24,538 nt of DNA from assembly GCA_002493635.1 (NCBI GenBank), contig DKZL01000068.1:24005-48542 (forward strand). Direction: 5' to 3'. The position numbers and the translations under genes are program-made. Under the pieces are notes generated by a model, which saw only the letters and a program-made list of their open reading frames with translations, was not told the origin of the DNA and did not search any database. Origin of the DNA: Ruminococcaceae bacterium UBA7075. GTDB taxonomy: Bacteria > Bacillota > Clostridia > Oscillospirales > Acutalibacteraceae. Numbering within the stretch: position 1 is the stretch's first letter; every line of letters starts with the position of its first letter. Of the stretch, positions 13,728-21,040 are shown piece after piece.

Positions 13728-13920
13728 TCCGCTATATAAGTTTGATTTAATTTAAAGTGCAGTGTCCCGAAGTTTAAAACTTAGTTTTTTCAGTAAACTC
13801 CTTCTTTTTAGCCCGCTATACAAGTTTGATTTAATTTAAAGTACAGTATCCCGAAGTTTAAACTTAGTTTTTACGGCAAAGTTCTTCTTTTTATCCCACT
13901 ATATAAGTCAAATTTAATTT
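13728..13920. repeat. Tandem repeat array (2.3 units of about 84 bp) upstream of the PHP gene
   Basis: Units begin at about 13728, 13811 and 13895 (period 84, then 83). Each has CCGCTATAYAAGTTTGATTT, a CAGTRTCCCGAAG block and an AAGTTTAAACTT palindrome; the third unit stops after 26 bp, at the EamA stop codon. The order GCTxxATAAGTTT ... CCCGAAG, 35-36 nt apart, is also that of the left arm of the palindromic repeats at 2431 and 9011, so the array looks like an amplified arm of that family. It fills the whole gap between the EamA and PHP genes and includes the 5' leader of the PHP gene. Confidence 0.75.
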
Positions 13921-14776
13921 ATCTCTTTGAAATCTCGTATTTCCACTTAAAAACAGCAACTCCGATAATCACCGCATAACCGACAAAACTCAGCCAGTCG
14001 GGCAAATCACCGAGAACAACAAAACTTAACATTGCAGCAAACAACACCTGCGTATAGTCAAATACTGAAATCTCCTTGGCAGGTGCTTTTGAATATGCCG
14101 AAGTAATTGAAAACTGACCGCCTGCCGCCGATAAACCTGCCAAAAGCAAAAATGCGAACTGAGCTAATGTCATCGGTTCGTAGGTTGCTATCACTGCCGG
14201 CAATACCGACACGCACGAAAACATTGAAAAATAGAACACTATTACAGGACCTGCTACTCCGCCCGTGCTCAGCTTACGAACGCAGGCATATGCGAGTCCT
14301 GCACCAACTCCGCTAAGCAAGCCCATTACAGCAGGAAAAGACTCCATATTGAATGTCGGTTTTATTACAAACAATGCACCGACAAACGCAATGATAATTG
14401 TCGCCCACTCAATCTTTTTAGGCTTTTCTTTCATAATAAAGATTGAAAATATCATTGCAAAAAACGGCGACAGCTTGTTGAGCATTGAAGCGTCCGCAAT
14501 ATTCAGCCTGCCAATTGCATAAAAGTTAAACAATATTCCGACCGTACCTGCAATGCACCTGACAGCCATAGGAAAATAGTTTTTCCTCTCTATTTTTAGG
14601 CTTGTCCTGTTTTTTATTACAACAGAAAGCGCAATAAACATTGCCACCAAATTTCTAAACAGACTCTTCTGCCACACAGGCAAATCACCCGATAATTTTA
14701 CAAATAAATTCATCAGTGCAAAGAAGAACGCCGCACTGATTATGCAGGCAATTGCCTGCTTTTTATTTTTACTCAT
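13919..14776 (-). CDS. EamA/DMT-family transporter
   Basis: This 285-residue protein has about ten membrane segments in two EamA repeats (about 5-140 and 150-280). Hallmarks are FFALMNLFVKLS and FRNLVAMF in repeat 1, LSPFFAMIFSIFIMKEKPKKIEW at its end, and the matching VLFAAMLSFVVLGDLPDWLSFVGY in repeat 2. Family members export or import amino acids, nucleosides or other metabolites; the substrate is not predictable. The ATG at 14776 with AAAGGTGAT is preferred over an in-frame GTG at 14785. It starts 29 nt after the small membrane-protein gene and is likely co-transcribed with it. Confidence 0.88.
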   Translation of the reverse strand: MSKNKKQAIACIISAAFFFALMNLFVKLSGDLPVWQKSLFRNLVAMFIALSVVIKNRTSLKIERKNYFPMAVRCIAGTVGILFNFYAIGRLNIADASMLNKLSPFFAMIFSIFIMKEKPKKIEWATIIIAFVGALFVIKPTFNMESFPAVMGLLSGVGAGLAYACVRKLSTGGVAGPVIVFYFSMFSCVSVLPAVIATYEPMTLAQFAFLLLAGLSAAGGQFSITSAYSKAPAKEISVFDYTQVLFAAMLSFVVLGDLPDWLSFVGYAVIIGVAVFKWKYEISKR

Positions 14777-14805
14777 ACATATCACCTTTAATTTAAAATA
14801 ACTTT

Positions 14806-15357
14806 TTACGTAATTTTATTTCCATATTTTTTCTGTATTCTTTTATCACGCTTTAACATAAGTGATATTTCGTGATTAACAAAGAATCGATATAGTAAAA
14901 TTCCGCATATTCCTACAACCACGCAAAATATTCCAATAACCGCACTAACAGGCTTTTCAATGGCATCACAATTCCTGTAACTGACTACAACATCACCGGA
15001 CATAGTTATCTCTTCAGCAACCTTTGTAAGCCTTATATTAAAAATTCTGTTTTCATACCATTTAATTTTTACCGCAGCACCTTTTTCAAACCTTTCCATA
15101 AAATCTGAGTCCTCAACAGTACCGCTAATTATATATTCTTCACCATCTGATGTGTATAAATAATATGAAACACCACGCCCCCAAACTCTCTCTACACACT
15201 CAACCGATGCATTAGTTTCCACAAGTTCATCATATTCAGCCGTAGTATATACAAATAAACTGATTATAGTTAAAAAGCCTAACAAAATTGCAAAAATAGC
15301 AAAAATTAAAATTCCTATGTAACTTCTCTTTATTTCTTTCTTTGTTTTTCTCCTCAT
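14806..15357 (-). CDS. DUF3592-like two-TM membrane protein
   Basis: The 183-residue protein has a basic N-terminal tail, a first membrane helix (about 13-37), an extracytoplasmic beta-rich domain (about 40-130) with a VECVERVWGRGVSYYLYTSDGEEY segment, and a second helix (about 134-158) followed by a basic cytoplasmic tail. This topology and the extracellular strand pattern resemble DUF3592 proteins, but I am not sure of the family. The ATG follows GAGGTAAGTGCT. It precedes the EamA gene on the same strand. Confidence 0.7.
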   Translation of the reverse strand: MRRKTKKEIKRSYIGILIFAIFAILLGFLTIISLFVYTTAEYDELVETNASVECVERVWGRGVSYYLYTSDGEEYIISGTVEDSDFMERFEKGAAVKIKWYENRIFNIRLTKVAEEITMSGDVVVSYRNCDAIEKPVSAVIGIFCVVVGICGILLYRFFVNHEISLMLKRDKRIQKKYGNKIT

Positions 15358-15440
15358 AGCACTTACCTCTATGTAAAATCAGTTTGTTTTATATAGATAT
15401 TTTTATTGAGTATTAGAAGTTTTGAAAACATCTGCTTTAC

Positions 15441-15686
15441 TTACTGAATTTTTGCTGTAATAATCGTAAAGCTATGAGCATTCACAGTAATTACACAGCC
15501 GTCAATTTCAGCATAATAATTCTTGCCCTTCCGCACTATTTCCGCATTCGGCAACTTGATTTTTTCTCTGCACCACTCTACAACATCATCAGTTTCAAGC
15601 GACAAATTTCTTTTTATCCGCACCACGCCAAGCTCTGTTGTGTGGAGCTTATCCAAATTGTTTACCAATTCTGCTTTATTTTCCAT
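15441..15686 (-). CDS. DUF3781 family small protein
   Basis: This 81-residue protein includes LHTTELGVVRIKRNLSLETD, then VVEWCREKI and CVITVNAHSFTIITA, which I recognise as DUF3781. Its function is unknown. I chose the ATG at 15686; an in-frame GTG at 15704 is also possible, and neither has a strong ribosome binding site. It appears to be a single-gene unit. Confidence 0.8.
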   Translation of the reverse strand: MENKAELVNNLDKLHTTELGVVRIKRNLSLETDDVVEWCREKIKLPNAEIVRKGKNYYAEIDGCVITVNAHSFTIITAKIQ

Positions 15687-15819
15687 TATCAACACATCTT
15701 TCACGCATTGTATTTTCTTGTTTTCACCTATAAATTATACATACAAAAACAAAAAAGGTCAATAAGCTGCTAATATGCGCTTTTGCTCCCAACCGATTCC
15801 GAGCAATTTCATATAAAAA

Positions 15820-15857
15820 ATACAACCTAATCCCTTTTTGAGGAAATCAGGTTGTAT
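15820..15857 (-). terminator. Terminator of the araC-tfoX-DUF3795 operon
   Basis: On the minus strand, ATACAACCT-AT and AT-AGGTTGTAT form a long stem, with a T6 run directly after it. It lies about 40 nt beyond the DUF3795 stop. Confidence 0.85.
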
Positions 15858-15894
15858 ATATTTGATAAATTATCATTCTGAACAGTATCGCACA

Positions 15895-16224
15895 TTACAG
15901 ATTTTCAGCCTGCTCCTGCGCCGCATTATCGAGCTTTTTGTAAACATAGTTGCCATTCTTCCAGTTTCTGAGATTGCTAAGTCTTACATCCGTGCCGTTA
16001 TCTCCGTGCACTGGGTCATCAATTAAATCGCTAATCTTCTGACACGGCAGTTCAGGACATTCTCCGCAATGCTCAAAGCCTTTTTCTATGCAGCATTTAG
16101 CTTTATCACATTCACCCCAGAACATATTGCCGCCATTGGCTTTGCAACCCTTGCAGTTCACCTTATCTTTCCACTCGCATATTCCGCAGTATGTACCGCA
16201 ATACGCAATCATTTCCTTGTCCAT
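15895..16224 (-). CDS. DUF3795 cysteine-rich protein
   Basis: This 109-residue protein opens IAYCGTYCGICEW, then CKGC, GECDKAKCCIEKG and HCGECPELPCQ: about twelve cysteines in the DUF3795 pattern. The paired CxxC clusters suggest metal (Zn or Fe-S) binding; no activity is known. The ATG at 16224 has GAGG eight bases upstream. It starts 21 nt after the TfoX-like gene and is followed by a strong terminator, so it is the last gene of that operon. Confidence 0.88.
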   Translation of the reverse strand: MDKEMIAYCGTYCGICEWKDKVNCKGCKANGGNMFWGECDKAKCCIEKGFEHCGECPELPCQKISDLIDDPVHGDNGTDVRLSNLRNWKNGNYVYKKLDNAAQEQAENL

Positions 16225-16245
16225 TTTCAAAACCTCATTACTTGT

Positions 16246-16563
16246 TTATTTCTTCTTTTTTACTTTTCTTTCGGGCAGTTCAGGAAACATTTCAACCACC
16301 ATTTCCTGCAATTGCTCCTTATTATCAAGGATTGTAACAGGAAGCATAGGCTTTGCGCCCTCATACGGCGGTTCAGGCACACTGTCAGGCATATATTGTT
16401 GACTTGCATTTGTAATCTTCACCATAAATCCCGAGCCGTATATTCCGCCGAATATTCTTTCTTTATAATAGAAAATATATCCGCCCATCATCGGAATTTT
16501 ACGCACATCATCAAGTCCCGACAACTGCTCTGTTACATATTCTGCAAGCTCCTTAGCGTTCAT
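16246..16563 (-). CDS. TfoX/Sxy N-terminal domain protein
   Basis: The 105-residue protein contains PMMGGYIFYYKERIFGGIYG and MVKITNASQQYMPD, the TfoX N-terminal domain pattern. Full-length TfoX regulates competence in Proteobacteria, but stand-alone N-terminal domains like this one are widespread in Firmicutes and often sit beside AraC regulators and DUF3795 genes; their role is unknown. I chose the ATG at 16563 behind GGGTGG; an in-frame ATG at 16581 is possible. The lysine-rich C terminus is unusual. Confidence 0.85.
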   Translation of the reverse strand: MNAKELAEYVTEQLSGLDDVRKIPMMGGYIFYYKERIFGGIYGSGFMVKITNASQQYMPDSVPEPPYEGAKPMLPVTILDNKEQLQEMVVEMFPELPERKVKKKK

Positions 16564-16595
16564 TTTTAAACCACCCTTCATAGTTCATATTATAA

Positions 16596-16919
16596 TTAAA
16601 AACGAGGTTTTGTATTGTAAAAATGCGACACATTTTCAAGTGCATTATTAATTGACATTCCGTGAAACCTTTTAAATTCCTTAATAAGATGCGACTGGTC
16701 ATAATATCCGAATTTTTCAACTGCATCTAAAACATTAAAATTTCCTTTCAGGCAGTCCTGCCATAACAGCTGATAACGGATAAGGTTAATCAACTGCTTT
16801 GGCGACACGCCTGTGTATTCAGCAAATCTGCGTTCAAGCTGTCTTTTGCTTATAACGCCATAATCAGAAAGTTCAGCAACCCCTGCATTGCCGTTATTGT
16901 TTATTATAAAATAAAGTAC
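16596..16919 (-). pseudogene. AraC-family regulator, N-terminal part removed by the mobile element
   Basis: Only the C-terminal 107 residues remain. They hold an AraC-type double helix-turn-helix: ELSDYGVISKRQLERRFAEY (first HTH) and VLDAVEKFGYYDQSHLIKEF followed by FKRFHGMS (second HTH). The frame runs in from the element's left inverted repeat, where a TAA lies just upstream on the minus strand, so no start codon is left. The missing part should be an effector-binding domain. The gene was probably first in an operon with the TfoX-like and DUF3795 genes (32-nt gap). Confidence 0.85.
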
Positions 16920-16938
16920 AGTTTACAAGGGACTACAC
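16919..16938 (+). repeat. Left terminal inverted repeat of the element
   Basis: It reads CAGTTTACAAGGGACTACAC inward from the left end. It matches the reverse complement of 24513-24532 at 19 of 20 positions. Confidence 0.85.
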
Positions 16939-16949
16939 AGGGTAGGTAT

Positions 16950-16978
16950 CTGACGGGAGGGGTGCCGCCAGTCAGATT
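16950..16978 (-). terminator. Terminator-like hairpin overlapping the recombinase stop codon
   Basis: ATCTGAC and GTCAGAT arms, extended by GG/CC, enclose a GC-rich loop. The TGA stop of the recombinase lies inside the right arm. There is no strong T-run, so it may also protect the end from read-through or bind recombinase. Confidence 0.5.
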
Positions 16979-18483
16979 TTCCATGTGATGTTCAAGCTGT
17001 CGCTTGTGGCGGCTATGGTGGTGATCATCAAATCCACCACACGCCGCTTGTCATCAAAAGATACATTCTCCCAGGTATCGAGGTAGCCGGAAATCTGGCT
17101 GACCTGTTCCGGGCTGATGGCCTCCACAGTCAACTCCGCTATCCTTGCCAGAAGTTCCTGCTTGCGCCCGTCCAGTTCCGCTATCTTCACATTCACATAG
17201 GAGAACAGGACATTGTTTGCCCCCGTCAGACTGTCCACCAGCTTTTCAATCTCGCTGTCTACATGGGCAAGTTCCACTTGCAGGGCGGTGATTTTCGGGT
17301 TTGCCTTTGCCGCTTTCTTTTTTCCTGTCAGCGTCTTGTAGCTTGCCAGCTTCTTTACCATCTGCTGATAAACAACCGCTTCCAGTTCCGAAGTGATGAT
17401 TTTCCCACAGCCAGGACAGCTTTTATTGTCCAGCCGTTTCGTGCAGCGGAGATACTGTTTGCCGGAGGGATTGTAGATACTCATAAGAGCATACCCGCAA
17501 TTCCCGCACTTGATTTTTCCTGCCAGCCATGTGTGGGTGGCTTTCCGGGCAGACTGGATTTTCATGTTGTTCATCAGCTTCTTGCGGCAGGTCAGCCAGG
17601 TGTCGGAGGGGACGATACCCTCATGGGGAGCCAGTACCAGCATTTGGTCTTTTAAGTCGTTTTTCTTGCTGGCCTTTACATCTCGCCCTTGATACAGATA
17701 GCAGCCGTTCATGCCCGTAAAATCGGCAACGTCATTGACAATGACTGTACCTTGACTTTTGAAAAATTCGTACACATCAAGGTCTGCCTGCACATAGACA
17801 GGATTGCGTAACATCTGCGCCAGCGTGGGGCGTATCAGCTCTTTGCCATGGAACAAAATCCCCTGTTCGGCAAAGTACCGGGTAATGTCCCCGTAGGAAG
17901 TTGTGGGCTGGGCGTACATCTCAAACATCAGCCGGATATTGGCCGCTTCCTCCGGGTTTACCACCAGCTTCTTTGTGTTGATACCGTCCATCTTGATAGG
18001 CTCCGTATGGAAGCCGTAAGGGGCTTTCCCGCCCATCTTAAAGCCCCGCTGACTGCGGGAGTAGTAAGCGTCCGTTACCCGCTTCTGTATCGTTTCCCGT
18101 TCAAGCTGGGCGAACACGATACAGATATTCAGCATGGCCCGTCCCATCGGCGTGGAGGTATCAAACTTTTCCGTAGAGGACACAAACTCCACATTGTACT
18201 GCTGGAACAGCTCCATCATGTTGGCAAAGTCCAGAATGGAACGGCTGATACGGTCGAGCTTGTAAACCACGACCTTTGCAATCAAGCCCCGCTTGATGTC
18301 CCGCACCAGTTCTTGAAACTTCGGACGGTCTGTGTTCTTGCCGCTGTACCCTTTGTCTGTGTATTCCTTGCAGTTACCGCCTTTCAACTCGTATTTGCAA
18401 AATTCAATCTGGCTTTCAATGGAAATGCTGTCCTTTTTGTCTACCGATTGTCTTGCATAGATTGCGTCTATCCGATTGTTCAT
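16972..18483 (-). CDS. Large serine recombinase (element integrase/excisionase)
   Basis: The 503-residue protein has the resolvase catalytic domain at 1-145: nucleophile Ser13 in YARQS, then YKLDRISRS (74-82) and GRAMLNICIVFAQLERE (114-130). The recombinase DNA-binding domain spans about 155-290. A zinc beta ribbon follows with Cys326, Cys329, Cys347 and Cys356/359, then a coiled-coil (about 395-445) and a C-terminal tail. This is the architecture of transposon and phage integrases such as TndX/TnpX, which join two sites at a 2-bp core without a replicative step. All catalytic residues look intact. It ends 50 nt from the left end of the element, starts behind AAAGGAGCG, and has its own promoter. 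Confidence 0.95.
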   Translation of the reverse strand: MNNRIDAIYARQSVDKKDSISIESQIEFCKYELKGGNCKEYTDKGYSGKNTDRPKFQELVRDIKRGLIAKVVVYKLDRISRSILDFANMMELFQQYNVEFVSSTEKFDTSTPMGRAMLNICIVFAQLERETIQKRVTDAYYSRSQRGFKMGGKAPYGFHTEPIKMDGINTKKLVVNPEEAANIRLMFEMYAQPTTSYGDITRYFAEQGILFHGKELIRPTLAQMLRNPVYVQADLDVYEFFKSQGTVIVNDVADFTGMNGCYLYQGRDVKASKKNDLKDQMLVLAPHEGIVPSDTWLTCRKKLMNNMKIQSARKATHTWLAGKIKCGNCGYALMSIYNPSGKQYLRCTKRLDNKSCPGCGKIITSELEAVVYQQMVKKLASYKTLTGKKKAAKANPKITALQVELAHVDSEIEKLVDSLTGANNVLFSYVNVKIAELDGRKQELLARIAELTVEAISPEQVSQISGYLDTWENVSFDDKRRVVDLMITTIAATSDSLNITWKI

Positions 18484-18512
18484 ATTGTCGCTCCTTTTCT
18501 TAAAAAAGAAAC

Positions 18513-18559
18513 GGAGCTGCTGACAGTTCTATTATACCGCCAGCAGCCCCGCAAATCAA
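18513..18559 (-). promoter_or_regulatory. Recombinase promoter with overlapping palindrome
   Basis: On the minus strand, TTGATT (18554-18559) and TATAAT (18531-18536) are separated by 17 nt. An inverted repeat, GG-GCTGCTG (18541-18550, in the spacer) with CAGCAGC-CC (18513-18522, past the -10), encloses the -10 box, and a T-rich tract follows. It could be an operator for repression, or a terminator of the upstream mob genes. Confidence 0.7.
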
Positions 18560-18577
18560 TGATGGGTTTGGAAAACC

Positions 18578-18790
18578 TTATGTCCCGGCTTCCTCACTCT
18601 CCCGCTTGTCGGCGTACTTGCGGAACACCTCATAAAGCTGCTGTTCCAGTTCCCGGCGTTTGGCTGCTTCCTGTTCCGGCGTGAACACCGGGGAGAGATT
18701 TTCCAGTGTGATTTCCTTTCCCTGAAAAGTCACGATTTCGATTTCCTTTTTGTATCTGATATTACTTATAAGATCACCTTTCCTTTCCAT
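18578..18790 (-). CDS. Small charged protein downstream of the relaxase
   Basis: This protein has up to 70 residues and no family I can name. The second half, FTPEQEAAKRRELEQQLYEVFRKY, is a charged amphipathic helix and could be a coiled coil. The ATG at 18790 overlaps the relaxase 3' end by 17 nt. A GGTGAT ribosome-binding-like sequence lies just inside that start, ahead of ATA-AGT-AAT-ATC, so an original ATG may have mutated to ATA. It lies between the relaxase and recombinase genes, a place typical of small accessory proteins of mobilizable elements. Confidence 0.65.
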   Translation of the reverse strand: MERKGDLISNIRYKKEIEIVTFQGKEITLENLSPVFTPEQEAAKRRELEQQLYEVFRKYADKRESEEAGT

Positions 18791-19718
18791 GCTGCCGCTG
18801 TTGCCGTTTCAGTTCCGCTAAAATCTCCGGCGGGATACGGTCAACCAGCCGCCGCATATCGTCCAGTTCGCTTTTTAACTTCGCCCGTTCCATCGTGTCA
18901 TTCATCTTGCCTTTTTCGCTGGCCTTTGCCCTGACTTCCAGCTTTTCATTTTCCGCTAACAAGTCATTGATTGTGACCTTGTATTTTTTCAGTTGCCCGG
19001 AGAAGTTCTCCATCTGCGGAAACCACTTTTTCAGCATGGAGAGGGCTTCCTCTTTCTTCTTTCCGGCGTTCAGCGGGGTAATGCCGGAGAGAACCGCTTC
19101 AATGGCCCTCGCCTGTTTGGAGAGGTTGACCGCCTGTTTGAACAGCCGGGTGGGGATATGCTTCCGGCCCGTCTTGCTGGCGCTTTCCCCACGCTCCAGG
19201 TCGGGGTACTGCTCCACCATACAGGCGTGAAAATCGTCCTGCCACTTCGTCAGATTGGCCCGGTTGCCGATAATTTCTTTGGCGCACAGGCGGTTGTCCT
19301 TTGTCAGCGGCACAAAGACCAAGTGCAGATGGGGCGTTTTTTCATCCATGTGTACCATAGCCGAAACGATGTTCTCCCGGCCCACCCGGTCAATGAGGAA
19401 GTCCGCCGCCCTCTGGAAGTAGGCCGCTATCTCCTTTGGGGACTTGCCCTTGAAAAACTCCGGGCTGGCGGTAATCAGCGTGTCCACAAACCGAGTGCTG
19501 TCCTTGCGGGTGCGGCATCTGGCCTGCTCGATGCGGCTCTGAATGAAATGGTAGTAGCGGCCATCCGGCTTGACGATGTGGAAATTGTACTTGCTCCGGC
19601 TGGTGTCAATGTCCGGGTTGCTGGCGTACTGCTCCTTTTTCCGTTCATGGTGGGCTTCCAGCGGCCCCGCCGGGTGGCCCTTGTGCTTCTCAAATCGCAA
19701 AATTGCGTGTTGTGCCAT
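18774..19718 (-). CDS. MobV-family relaxase (plasmid recombination enzyme type)
   Basis: This 314-residue protein is of the MobV/Pre family. The N-terminal motif is HHERKKEQYASNPDIDTSRS (about 23-42), typical of the NPDID...R signature, and motif III is HMDEKTPHLHLVFVPL (123-138), whose His cluster coordinates the metal ion for nicking. The C-terminal third (about 240-310) is a long charged coiled coil, likely for dimerisation or contact with transfer partners. Such relaxases nick an origin of transfer usually located just upstream of their own gene. The ATG has AAAGGAG seven bases upstream. It lies downstream of the rep gene in the leftward backbone operon. Confidence 0.92.
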   Translation of the reverse strand: MAQHAILRFEKHKGHPAGPLEAHHERKKEQYASNPDIDTSRSKYNFHIVKPDGRYYHFIQSRIEQARCRTRKDSTRFVDTLITASPEFFKGKSPKEIAAYFQRAADFLIDRVGRENIVSAMVHMDEKTPHLHLVFVPLTKDNRLCAKEIIGNRANLTKWQDDFHACMVEQYPDLERGESASKTGRKHIPTRLFKQAVNLSKQARAIEAVLSGITPLNAGKKKEEALSMLKKWFPQMENFSGQLKKYKVTINDLLAENEKLEVRAKASEKGKMNDTMERAKLKSELDDMRRLVDRIPPEILAELKRQQRQHGKER

Positions 19719-19732
19719 TGAACTCCTTTCCC

Positions 19733-19796
19733 CATTCCATTCCTTTCCGGCGGGTTTTCCCGCCGAAAATATCTCTGATAGGATTGGAATGGAATG
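19733..19796. other. Candidate origin of transfer: nested inverted repeats upstream of the relaxase
   Basis: The outer arms CATTCCATTCC (19733-19743) and GGAATGGAATG (19786-19796) match perfectly over 11 bp. Nested inside is GGCGGG-TTTT-CCCGCC (19749-19764). The structure lies immediately upstream of the mobV start, where MobV elements carry oriT. I did not find a sequence I would call a nick site, so the assignment rests on position and structure. A terminator role for the inner hairpin is an alternative. Confidence 0.55.
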
Positions 19797-19831
19797 AATG
19801 TAAATAGATGGTTTTAATCTCTGTATTTCTA

Positions 19832-19888
19832 TATACCGTCAGATTTCCGTACTTCAAGAGGATTGATTTTCGTACTCGCCAAGTACGG
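19832..19888 (-). repeat. Short direct repeats next to the rep gene
   Basis: On the minus strand, AGTACG-AAATC occurs twice with one mismatch, a short distance apart, right after the rep stop codon. They could be iterons bound by the RepA-like protein, or the remnant of a repetitive rep 3' end. Confidence 0.4.
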
Positions 19889-19891
19889 TTT

Positions 19892-20287
19892 TCAGCCCTC
19901 CGGCGTACCATAACCGGATTTCTTGAAGTCGGTGTTTGGAACCGCTTCATAGGATTTCGGGTAAATGCGGTTGGGTTTTCCACAGCCCTGTTTCTGGATT
20001 TCCACCAGCCCCGCATACTGCAACTCCCGCAGGGTGTTGACCGCTTTCTGCCGCCCGCAGCGGAGCAAAGCGACCACCTCGCAGATGGGGTAGTACAGGT
20101 AGACCCGCCCGTACTCGTCCGCCCAGCCGTTCTTCCGGGACAACTCCGCCCGGCGCAGGACAAAGGCATACAGCACCTTCGCTTCGTTGCTCAAGGGCTG
20201 GAATGTGGGTGCTTCAAAAAGGAAATTGGGGAGCCGGGTGAAACTGAACGCCTTTTCCGGCTGGTGAATATAAATCGTGTTTGTCAT
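19892..20287 (-). CDS. RepA-N replication initiator, short or truncated form
   Basis: The 131-residue protein matches the RepA N-terminal (winged-helix) domain: FSFTRLPNFLFEAPTFQPLS (about 14-33), NEAKVLYAFVLRRAELSRKN and VVALLRCGRQKAVNTLRELQ. Full initiators of this group have a second C-terminal domain; here the frame stops after TPEG. Downstream, another reading frame continues with ENRTWRVRKS and the original frame with EVRKSDG, both of a style typical of RepA linkers, so the C-terminal part may have been lost by frameshift. No clear ribosome binding site precedes the ATG. It may still support replication of the excised circle or only regulation. Confidence 0.8.
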   Translation of the reverse strand: MTNTIYIHQPEKAFSFTRLPNFLFEAPTFQPLSNEAKVLYAFVLRRAELSRKNGWADEYGRVYLYYPICEVVALLRCGRQKAVNTLRELQYAGLVEIQKQGCGKPNRIYPKSYEAVPNTDFKKSGYGTPEG

Positions 20288-20320
20288 AGCGTGTTTTGTG
20301 GACGGTTAGAGGCCCGTTTT

Positions 20321-20355
20321 CCGGGGCGAATGATAAATGATACCAGCCGCCCCGG
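20321..20355. promoter_or_regulatory. GC-rich palindrome between the VLP and rep genes
   Basis: CCGGGGCG (20321-20328) and CGCCCCGG (20348-20355) form a perfect 8-bp inverted repeat with a 19-nt AT-rich loop, about 35 nt upstream of the rep ATG. It is a possible operator or a transcript-processing hairpin. Confidence 0.45.
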
Positions 20356-20398
20356 TTGAGGGCTTGCGGAGCCTTGCAAATCAAGGCTTTTCCCGCTC

Positions 20399-20812
20399 TT
20401 AACTGTCCACAGCAGACCTCCTTTTCCGTTCACTTTCTGTTTTCTGCCGCCTGTGAACTCTGGCGGCGCAGTCCGGGCAGTATTTGCCCCGGTTGGACTT
20501 CGGGACGAACACACCGCCGCACTCCGCACAGCGTTTCAAGTCCCTGTCCCGGTAAATCTCCGCTTCCAGCGTCCTGTCCAGCGGCAAGACCGCCCAGCGG
20601 AACCACTTGCAGCAGACGGAGAACGAAATCATCTGCGGACAGGCGCAGGTGTCGCCATCGTCCAGCGCAAGGCAGTTTCCGTCCTCGCAGTTGCAGCACT
20701 CCCGGCGTATCAGGCCGCTGGCTCGTCTCTTCTGGGGCGGGGTTATGCGGTAGGGGGAGCCGTCCGGCCTGTGTTCCAGCGGCGGCAGGTGTTGATAGGG
20801 TCTTTTGCTCAT
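20399..20812 (-). CDS. Cysteine-rich VLP-domain protein
   Basis: The 137-residue protein has a Cys-rich central part: RECCNCEDGNCLALDDGDTCAC, then CCKWFRWAVLPLD (hallmark of the cysteine-rich VLP family), and a C-terminal zinc-ribbon-like CAECGGVFVPKSNRGKYCPDC followed by a basic tail. Such proteins occur mainly on clostridial conjugative and mobilizable elements beside RepA-like genes; the function is not known, and metal-dependent nucleic acid binding is likely from the motifs. The start follows GGAGGG. It is the first gene of the leftward backbone operon. Confidence 0.85.
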   Translation of the reverse strand: MSKRPYQHLPPLEHRPDGSPYRITPPQKRRASGLIRRECCNCEDGNCLALDDGDTCACPQMISFSVCCKWFRWAVLPLDRTLEAEIYRDRDLKRCAECGGVFVPKSNRGKYCPDCAARVHRRQKTESERKRRSAVDS

Positions 20813-20946
20813 GCGTCCCTCCGTTTTCTTTGGCGTGTTCTGTTTCCAAGGTGCTTGTCCATCGATGAACTATCCCAAGTCTACACCTTTTTGACCGCCT
20901 GTGCCGTATATCCAAGAGGTAGGAAATCAGCCTGAAAAACTCCCTA

Positions 20947-20975
20947 TTTCCACGCTCTCGGATTTGTGATATAAT
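20947..20975 (+). promoter_or_regulatory. Promoter of the small AT-rich gene
   Basis: TTTCCA (20947-20952) and TATAAT (20970-20975) are separated by 17 nt, about 65 nt before the ATG at 21041. Confidence 0.5.
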
Positions 20976-21040
20976 CAAAAAAAGATAAAAGACAAATTCA
21001 GGTTTCTGGTCTTCTTGCACAAAATAAAGGAGGAGCTATT

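Noticed and set aside
13728..13920. CRISPR array
   Set aside because: The units are contiguous 84-bp copies without unique spacers, and no cas gene is nearby.
17848..18684. 278-codon frame antisense to the recombinase
   Set aside because: The recombinase on the other strand has all family motifs; this frame has none and runs through the recombinase promoter.
19690..20169. Long leftward frame overlapping rep and mobV
   Set aside because: It is a shadow of the rep gene in its first half; only the short part after the rep stop looks RepA-like and is discussed as a possible frameshift remnant.
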